From: Oryzias latipes
Lineage: Eukaryota; Chordata; Actinopteri; Beloniformes; Adrianichthyidae
Direction of reading: 5' to 3'
Length of the DNA: 64,000 bases
Assembly (NCBI RefSeq): GCF_002234675.1
Contig: NC_019868.2
Location: 5,860,433-5,924,432 of the forward strand
In this document: piece after piece, positions 56,101 to 64,000 of the stretch
Layout: the number at the start of each line of letters is the position of its first letter
Numbering within the stretch: position 1 is the stretch's first letter
The notes under the pieces: generated by a model
Seen by the model: only the letters and a program-made list of their open reading frames with translations
The model's database searches: none
Told to the model about the DNA's origin: nothing
Position numbers and translations under genes: made by a program

Positions 56101-59100
56101 TCGTAAAATACTTTTTCTTTGCGTTTATTTGATTAAATTAAAGACATTTTGATTAAGAATGCCGCAATTTAGCCGTAGCGTCAGCTGTTTTCTGAAAAGT
56201 CTCGCCCCTTTAACTGTCTCCACCAATCATTCTTGGAGGTTCAATCACACGTCATCAGTCTGACCAATCAGAAGTGGTTAAAGTCTTCACTTCCTTGTTC
56301 TGATTCTGTTGATAAAGTCGCTCAGTTCCAACGAAAATACCAGCTAAAGCTCGTTTTTAGCGGTGTAGCTTTCCACAGAATCAGGTATCAGACCGTGGAA
56401 CAAGTGAAAAAAAACCATGAAGCTCAGAGACGCCAGTCTGCTTGCGTTCGGTGGCTGTTGGCACTGCATCTCCCATGATGCATTGGGTTAAAGTAACAGC
56501 GTCTCAGCGCACAATGAGTCTTCCTTTGACGTCTTGAAACCACAATAAACACACATCAAACAGTTTTTAAATCTTCTAACTTAACTTTTATTACATCTTT
56601 TAGAAAGACCAACTGCAGCTTCCAGCTTTTTCTGCCACAATTATCACAAAAATGCACGTGAGATTGCGGAGGGGCTGTAGATCAATACATACTATAGGGT
56701 TACACCTTTTTTATTTAATTTTTGGATGCTGGTGTGCCGCAGGATCTTTGATTAGGTTAAAGTGTGTTGTGGCTCAAAGAAGGTTGAAAAACACTGTTCT
56801 AGACAGTTTTGTTCTTTGTGGTTAAATAAAAGCTTCATATTTTATGCTTGTATTGTTTGAAGTGCTGTGAAAATAAAGAAATATCCTATGTTTGGTGCAC
56901 ACAACATGCAGCCCCCCGTTGTAGTTTACCTTCAGCCAACTGGAATTGACCAACTTGTTTTAATATAATCTTGTTCATATCTGTTGTTTTCAACCGACAC
57001 TGTTGTAACTGTCAGTACTAGATTGATTTATTTGTTATGTATCTCTATCCCTTTACATTCTTAGTAATTCAGGTAAATGAAATATTTTTAAAGCACTGGC
57101 CTTGTATTACTTTGACGACCGGTTTGGTAATAAAAGCCAACTTTTGGTTTTTGATGGATTATTACTAAAGTCTTTACCAGGGCTGTAGATCAAGCTCACC
57201 AAATCTCTGCTGTGATAATTATAAATATAATAAAAAAACGTTTAAAATATTATTTTTAAGTCTGGAAACCAGATCAGGGTGTGTGCTGTGTCTCATCCTA
57301 TCAAAGCTAGGATGCGTTCCAGCTTCATGGTAACTCTTAACAGGATAAAGGTGCTGTGCAAAAATAGAGGGATGAAGTGTTGTTACTGTAAAAGAATAGA
57401 TCAAACCGCATTCCAAAACTCATGCTGCTCCCATTGGAGCTCAGGCTATGAGAAAGAGGCAGTGCTGCTCCGATGGACTTGATTAATTGGTCATCAGCAA
57501 GTGTGTCTATTTCTACAAAAGCACAAGTTTAAGGCAGTTTTCTGGCTTGAAGCTTTCAGGTGTCACAGTGCAGACCAGAAAGACATCTGCACCGTTCTCA
57601 GCAGAGTAAAGCCTGGGATGTGACCTGATAGTTTTACAGTCAGACAGATTATTCCCAGATGAAGAATATTGAAGAAATTCATTATTGTGTTTATTCCAGC
57701 AGTTTTCTTCCAAGTCCAAGTATAATACTTTGTAAAACGCCAACAATTCAGTTTTTAAACTTCATGAATGTGTTTTGAATATTTATACAAGTGTGGATGA
57801 AAGGCATGCTGCAATGATCAAAATTCCCTTTATGTCAAATTAAATGATGGACCTCTATAAAGTATACACACAAAAAGATCATTCATATTCTGCATTTACT
57901 CTCATTCATGGGGAACTCCATACTTTCACTGAACACTCATTAGTACATGCACACGGTTCAATGGATTAAACATGCAGATGGTTGTAGATGGAAACTTTGA
58001 CGTACAAGAAAAGAGTCTGTGTGACACAGAAACAACTCAGAGTCACGAATGAACTTCTCTGACTGCTAAGAGAAGTCCTCAGAGTTGGGGGCTTGAGAGT
58101 TTGTGCCATAGCAGACAACTCAGTCTGTCAAGTGTGAATGGGTCTTTTAAAGTTCACTGCATGTGACAGGATTTTTAGGTTAATGTTCGTGTGAGTTTTG
58201 AGTGAGGCTATGCAGATTCTTCTTCATCTTAATCTGAGCCCTTTTCCTAACAAGCCACCAGATTTGAAGCCTTTTTTAGAGCACAGCAGGACACACAAGT
58301 ATAGGAAATTAAAACAGTATGATAAAGTATAAGGTCATAATGTGACCAGACGAAAATAAATTAGATAAATAAAAAAATGTAAAAACTGCTAAATTTTCCC
58401 CTTTGTATCCTACCATATTTTCACACTTTAAGACTCTTAAAAGCCCTAATTTCTTTTAAAAACAACAACTGTACCCCTTATCTGGAGCACTTTATAAATG
58501 GATTAATTGTTCTGCAGACAAAGTAAGGTGGTATTGAGAATATGCTAACGTGCTAATGTGGTGTCAGACCGGATTTGTTTGTGTTACTGACAAGGTTGGG
58601 TTCATAGTTCCGTGCGCCTTATATATGACATAAGCTTAAAAATAGACCATTTATTGATGTGCGGGTTGTGTACCCTACAGTGCTGAAAATATGGTATTGT
58701 CGTCTCAGCCCTGATACCTCTAAAAAAAGAAAAGAAAAATGTTTGTACTTTTGTATTAGCAGGTTATCCATTTGTTAAACAACAGAACGTTAAAGAATCT
58801 CAGAAAATCGTCGTATAAAGTCCCCAAAAGTAGCTAAATCCCAATTTTTGGCCTGACTTGTAGCATAGGTATTCCTTTCCCAGACTTCTGCTTTTTGTTC
58901 TTCTATTTTTTAGCTATGCTGTACATCATATTGAGCGCATTCAGTTTCTTTAGATTGAGTTGGTTGTGGTGAAATGATTGGATATGCCCCCATGAACCAA
59001 ACATCTTCTCTGCCGGAACACAGATGTTCGGGATAAAATGACATGTTTGGTGGTCGCATATCTGTCTGTCAGCATGAGCCTTCTACCATGCTGGTGTGTC

Positions 59101-59104
59101 TTAG

Positions 59105-59343
59105 AAATGGCGTACACTTATATAGCGCTTTTCTACCTTCCTCTAAGGCCCAACGCACTCAGTCACAGACCCATTCACACAATAATGGCGGCTCCGCTGC
59201 CGAACACTGGCACCAACCTTCCACCAGAGGCAAGGTGGGGTTTAGTGTCTTGCCCAAGGACAGTTTGAACACGGGCAAGGTGGGGATCGAACTTGCATCT
59301 TCCCATCAGAGATAAACAGCCCTACCGCTGCACCACAGTTGCC
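59105..59343 (+). repeat. Dispersed fish repeat, 'cttgcccaaggaca' type, intronic copy
   Basis: 'ttatatagcgcttttctacc', 'cccattcacaca', 'cttgcccaaggaca', 'gtggggatcgaactt' and 'accgctgcaccaca' are in the same order as at 4215-4556. Open frames across it are not credible. Confidence 0.65.
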
Positions 59344-59799
59344 CTCAATAGGAGAAATCGAATAGTCCAATGCATGTATGACTAAACCACCATCTTTGTT
59401 TTGGACGGGCAGAACCTTTTTTTTAGATAAATATAATACAATTTTCACAGATGTCGTTTTACTTGATTACTATTTTTTAAATCATTTGAATAGTGGAATC
59501 ACACCAGAATCTGGTTAATGCCAAAGACTGGACTGCAACAATTCTACAAAAGTGTATAATTGCTTCAGTTGCAACAGAAAACTCCCAGGGTCCAGTTGCA
59601 GTAAGTGTCAAATTGTCAAAAAGTCTTGAGTTCAGTTCCTCACAGTGTGATTCCAAAGTATAGGACAACTCATTTAGATAATTGCAGCTCATTCTTCTTT
59701 GGCTTGAAATGAAAAATAGCTCCATGAGGTTCTCGGGTTCAGAATCCAGCTGCTTGCATTATAACAGGGAACTCTTATATCAGTCGCATTATTCTTGTT

Positions 59800-60045
59800 C
59801 TGCAGCGTCTCCACTGGCCCCCAGCTAGGTTCCACACGAACTTCAAAATCTTCCTGCCAGCTTTCAAGGCTATTCTCAACCTCACTCCTCCATATCTCTC
59901 AGATCCCCTCTGTTTTGCAATTGCCACTTCCACCCCCCGCCTTGTCTGTCATTCCACCGTGGGGAGCGGAGCGACTCTCTTTAAATCCACACTCAAACTC
60001 CATCTGCTTAGCTTGCCTTCAATGTCTGTCTATAGCTGCACCTGA
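59800..60045 (+). pseudogene. LINE C-terminal fragment in the slit3 intron
   Basis: The plus strand from 59804 reads LQRLHWPPARFHTNFKI, then FKAILNLTPPYLSDPL and FKSTLKLHLLSL. These align with the L2-type C-terminus 'LHWLPV..RI.FK...L.YK.L....P.Y..D.L ... FKSRLKTHLF'. The central part is shortened and diverged. No RT core; an old truncated copy. Confidence 0.6.
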
Positions 60046-60523
60046 TCCTTTTTGGTCTGTTTTTAACAAAGTGTGTGATTTTTTTGGTGGAATTTCTGTA
60101 GATTTTTTATTATCTTTTTGTGTCTTTTTCTTTTCAAACAGTTAGGCTTCCAATAGCTGAGCAACACCTGTGAATAAAAGTAACTCCTTTAACAAAATAA
60201 CACTGAAGGGATAAACATTTCACTTAGTTTTGGATCAAATGATAGTCTGAGCTGCTTAACAGGCTTCTGAGATAAGGACATGGAGAAAGTCTACGACATT
60301 CTGTCATTTCTTTGCAAATCTTTGTGGAATTGTTTGTTTGCTGTGACAGCCATCACAATTGTAGACCTTCGCACCATATTCCCGAACATTAATTTATGAA
60401 AAAGGATAAATCAAAACAGCTGAATTCTAATGCCAGGTAGGGCTTCATTTTAGCTACTATCTCCCTGATGTGGATGCATTTCTGCTGTCAGCATCACTCA
60501 GGTTCTGGATAAATTGTACCATT

Positions 60524-60905
60524 CTTAAAGTTCCACTCTGACCCTCTTTTGTCAAAGTGTTTCTCTGGAGTCTTTTAATTATGATTATGCTGTTTTTAGT
60601 TTTGTTTTAGTTTTGTTTTAAATCCCCAAATCAGTTTTGTTTCCACAGAGCGGCAGGAGTTCACCTCTGAGTTTTGGGAGGCACTGTTGGTGTGGAGCAA
60701 ACCCCGCCCCCTTTCCTGCCTCACATAGCAGAGCTTTATGTTTACACTCTCTCCCACTAGCTTACAGCCCAACCTAACCTGACTGGTGCAACAAAAATAG
60801 TGAGCAATATTGGAGCAATTTTGCAGTTTTTAAGTAGCTGTTTTTTTCTTCAACCCCTGATTTATAAGGATTTGAATAAAGAAATTCTCAGAAATGCAAT
60901 TCATT
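60524..60905 (+). mobile_element. TTAA-flanked MITE, copy E (partial)
   Basis: TTAA at 60524-60527 followed by 'agttccactctgaccctc'; it shares 'gttggtgtggagcaaa', 'gagcaatattggagcaa' and 'tttgaataaagaaattctca' with the other copies. The right end is lost near 60905. Confidence 0.7.
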
Positions 60906-62948
60906 TTCAAGTCCAAGAAAATCATTGGGAAACTACATTTCCAAATGGGAATGTGAAATAGGGAAAATGTGAACATAAATACTGGAAACACAAAAATAAA
61001 AAGAGACAAACTTGAGCTTCAAAATGAGCAAAAGTATTTCAAGGGTTCAGGTGAGACACTTGATGTTCAGATGTTCAGATGTTCAGACAGGATTCCCCTT
61101 TATGGAGTGAAAGTCGGCGTTCTTCGGCAGGCATTCAGGGAAATTGTGTCTTAGACTAATGGCTCCTTTATCTACAGCGTCTACTCCTCTTTCTTTCCTG
61201 TTCCCTTTTATCTTTCCTCTCTAAAAGAAACTGTGCGTGATTAAATTATAAAAAGAGTCTGTAGTTTATGTTTTAGGAAATGTGATCCATGGTCACAATA
61301 ATGTTTTATTATTTCAATAAAACAAAGTTGTTCCGTGCAGCAGACTGAAAGACTCCAACAAAACGGGTGTTCTGTTCTGTGTTCTTAGATTCTATGAATG
61401 GTGATTGTGAATATTGATTTTCGTTAACAGCTCTTTTATTTCTTTTTGCAAGTTACCCAGAGTTTAGTTACACCTTTGAGACTATTTTTCTTTCTGCTCT
61501 TCATAGGTAAAAAGATTGTAAACCTTTTAGTAATGATAGCTGTGGGTCGTCGATAGCTGATGGACAAAAGAAGACTTTGCTTGCAAGAACTATTCTGAAA
61601 AAAAAAGAAAAGGTCCAGAGACAGATCCAATTTTTCACTATTTTCACCCCTCATGAAAATGGAAGATAGTTTCAGGTTTAAAATGTGACATGAAAAAATA
61701 AACTTGATTTAGTTGAAGTTTCCTTAGTTTATGGATCAACATGAATCTTTCCTGTTTTCTCCCGGTACTCGTTGGTTTTAGAGTGAACAGTGTTGTTGGT
61801 TGAACCTCCACGTGTGCCGTTTGAGAGCAGTTCAAAAGATCAGCATGATGATATAGTTTTTTATTTTTTATTGGTACTCATGTTTAGTACTTCTGTGTAA
61901 ATGGTATCTTATGTAACCATTTATGTTCTGCCTCTGTAGAAAACCCACCAGGCTTTAGTTTTCAATGATCCCAGCTGCTTTTGTGTGAGTTTATTATTCT
62001 TGCATAAAAAAGAGTCTCAGTTGTTTTCTGGTCTTTTTGTCCTTTCATGCTTCAGGTTTTTGGTTTGTCCATTCAGTCGCTGTTTTTTGTTAAGGGAATG
62101 TTGCAGTTCAAGTTTTTACTGCAGATTTCGATCACTACGTTTCCTGTCTTCTGTATTTGGGTCATGCATTCATTGTTATCTCAATAAATGTTTGCTCAGA
62201 TTAAAAAAAAGCATAAAGTATACTCTGTAATTGCTCAGCAGCTGTCCCACTTAATGCAATTTACTCCTTATTTAAGTTAATTACCTGTTTAAGATTAATT
62301 TCCAAAAGACTTTAGATTTATTTTGGGTCAGTTTAATTCCTATACAAAATTATAAATATAATAAGTATGGTACTGATTTATGGGGTGAAAAGTATATGCA
62401 GGTTTTTCAGCAAATTTTGCTAGTGGCCGTAATCGGGAGACAGCAGTGGCAGCCGCAGAGGTTTTAGGAATGGCCACCCAGGCATATTTGGAGGCAGTGC
62501 GGTGGCACTCCAGCGGGCTGTGGGAAGGCAGCAGAGCAATAATTGACAGATGGGAGGGTCTCCAGGGTCCCCAAAATCCTCTGATTATCAGCTGATTTCA
62601 AACTGCCACCACAATGTGTGGAAGTGAAATGTTTTGCACTGTTTGCGTGTTTTCTATCCGATTGTTGGAAATCGTACAGTAGCAGCGCGGGCATTGGGCA
62701 AGGGCTCTTGACATGGGTCAGGGGCCCGGCAATGACCGGACAACAATCTGATGATCCTGGTCTCTGCATATGAATCCTGCTGTGGTTGAACCGCTTGGAC
62801 TTTCGTTTTGGACGCTGGGCTTTTGCCCTTGCTGGGTTTCTTGGAAAGCATGTTGTCTAAAAACTATAATGTGTGCCACTTTTTTATACCTCCGGGCCGG
62901 CGGCACTTGATATGGACGACTGTCGTCCGGAGACATTTACACATCTTC

Positions 62949-63028
62949 CAATTCAATTCAATTCAATTCAATTCAATTCAATTCAATTCAATTCAATTCA
63001 ATTCAATTCAATTCAATTCAATTCAATT
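62949..63028. repeat. (AATTC)n pentanucleotide microsatellite and retroelement tail
   Basis: About 15 perfect AATTC units in tandem. On its right, 'attttttcagcccaaatt' reads, on the minus strand, like the 3' end of a fish LINE ('...aataaaattgaattgaa'), so the array probably grew from that tail. Confidence 0.9.
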
Positions 63029-64000
63029 TTATTTTTTCAGCCCAAATTCACATCGTCTCGATGGGCTTTGTATCGGTACTATTGAAAAAGTAAAACATAA
63101 AATCAAAAGGATCATGAATACATAGAATTCAATAGGAAAATACTAAATTGAACTCACAAATCAAACCAATCAAAGCTGCTGGCAGCCGGATCGCCTGATT
63201 TTGTAAGGACGTCATCCCGTACTGACTGTTGCTGTCTGCATTCATGACCACGCCAACAATTTTCAAAAAATTTGGCCGGTGGCAGCTAATCTTGAAGAAT
63301 CTTCCGATGCCTCCCCATTGTGTGGTGGTGGTTGTATATGCGACTGTAGCATGATAAAGATGAATTTGCTTTTTAATTTCCATCTCAGAAGCCGCCTGAT
63401 TCAGGATGTGTCGGCAAAGTGAGGGCCGTTCACTAAACCCTACTCAAAATTGTTTTAGAATAGGGAGATTGGGGAGACAAAGCAAGAGTTTTGTTGATTC
63501 CCCCACCTGCCAGTCCAAAACTACGTCCTAAATACTGCGCAAATTTGAGCTCTAGTCATTTCCACACCAGGATACACAAGTATATTTTTCCTTGGACTTT
63601 TTTCAACATGGAGATTTAAAAAAAAAGTAAAAAATGGTCAATTTGAGCAAGATTTGATCCCAAATCCTAGTAAAAACCTGCCAGGAGGCTTGTGCAAGGT
63701 GACATCCACACTGTTGTGTAGTAAAAGAGGAAGAGGAAGACAGCAATTAGGATTCCTTGCGTAACTTGGAGACTTAGTGAACGAAATTGAGCATACCTTT
63801 CTAACAGAGACATGAATGGAGAGCATGAGGGGGGGATGTGAGAGCGAAGCATTACAACATCTTTTGCAGAAAACAGGAGATTAGGAAAGGAAGTGAATGC
63901 ACGTGAACCAAGCAGAACTTGGACCACAACAAAGGAATTTACAAAGACAAAGAGTGGAAAAAGAGGAAGATAAGAGTGTAATGCAATAAAGTGAGAAAAA

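Larger units (their letters stand above)
50307..64000 (+). other. Start of slit3 intron 1
   Basis: From the GTAAGAG donor to the window end I found no sequence encoding the next LRR segment (a family 'DLxxNNIT' block) and no in-frame exon with flanking AG and GT. First introns of vertebrate slit genes are long, so this is expected. The intron contains the repeats listed separately. The remaining stretches (50307-52253, 53154-59104, 60906-62949, 63028-64000) show no genes or RNAs. Confidence 0.75.

Noticed and set aside
62808..63125. 105-residue plus-strand frame with iterated FNSIQ
   Set aside because: Direct translation of the AATTC microsatellite.
50307..64000. slit3 exon 2 or miR-218
   Set aside because: Looked for an LRR-coding segment with splice sites and found none; the microRNA lies in a much later slit intron in other vertebrates.
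1..64000. CRISPR array, operons or other prokaryotic systems
   Set aside because: No regularly spaced repeats with unique spacers; gene density, introns and mobile elements are those of a vertebrate.

Overview
The window looks like gene-poor vertebrate DNA from a ray-finned (teleost) fish. The evidence is a slit-family first exon with a vertebrate-style splice donor, fish-type L2 LINE, Tf1/sushi-type Ty3/Gypsy, hAT, Harbinger and TTAA-flanked repeats, and long AT-rich non-coding stretches. One TTAA-flanked repeat family resembles repeats I associate with medaka-like fishes, but I would not name a species from that.

Layout. 1-22.9 kb is intergenic. It holds LTR remnants, a 321-bp solo LTR, several terminal-inverted-repeat DNA elements (some nested), a LINE reverse-transcriptase fragment, and a hAT transposase pseudogene next to a tandem duplication. 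22.9-27.3 kb is a 5'-truncated L2-type LINE with a broken ORF1 and a fully open 960-residue ORF2. 30.3-35.7 kb is a complete Ty3/Gypsy chromodomain retrotransposon on the minus strand, with matching 547-bp LTRs, a 5-bp target duplication and open gag and pol. 35.7-49.4 kb carries more hAT, TTAA and Harbinger remnants, an ORF1-only LINE-like element nested in a hAT, and a tRNA-headed SINE family. 49.4-50.3 kb holds the presumed promoter, 5' leader and coding exon 1 of a slit gene, best matched to slit3, on the plus strand. 50.3-64 kb is the start of its first intron; I found no second exon.

How the parts relate. Only one host gene is supported. Everything else recognisable is mobile DNA. The Gypsy element shows the whole expression logic of its group: TATA-like box, start site whose first 11 nt can pair with an 11-nt primer site next to the LTR (self-priming), gag AUG on the last codons of the LTR, a TTTAAAC slippery site with a 7-nt spacer and an 8-bp stem-loop for -1 frameshifting into pol, protease, RT, RNase H, integrase and a C-terminal chromodomain. 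It lies about 14 kb upstream of the slit exon in the opposite orientation and looks like a very recent insertion.
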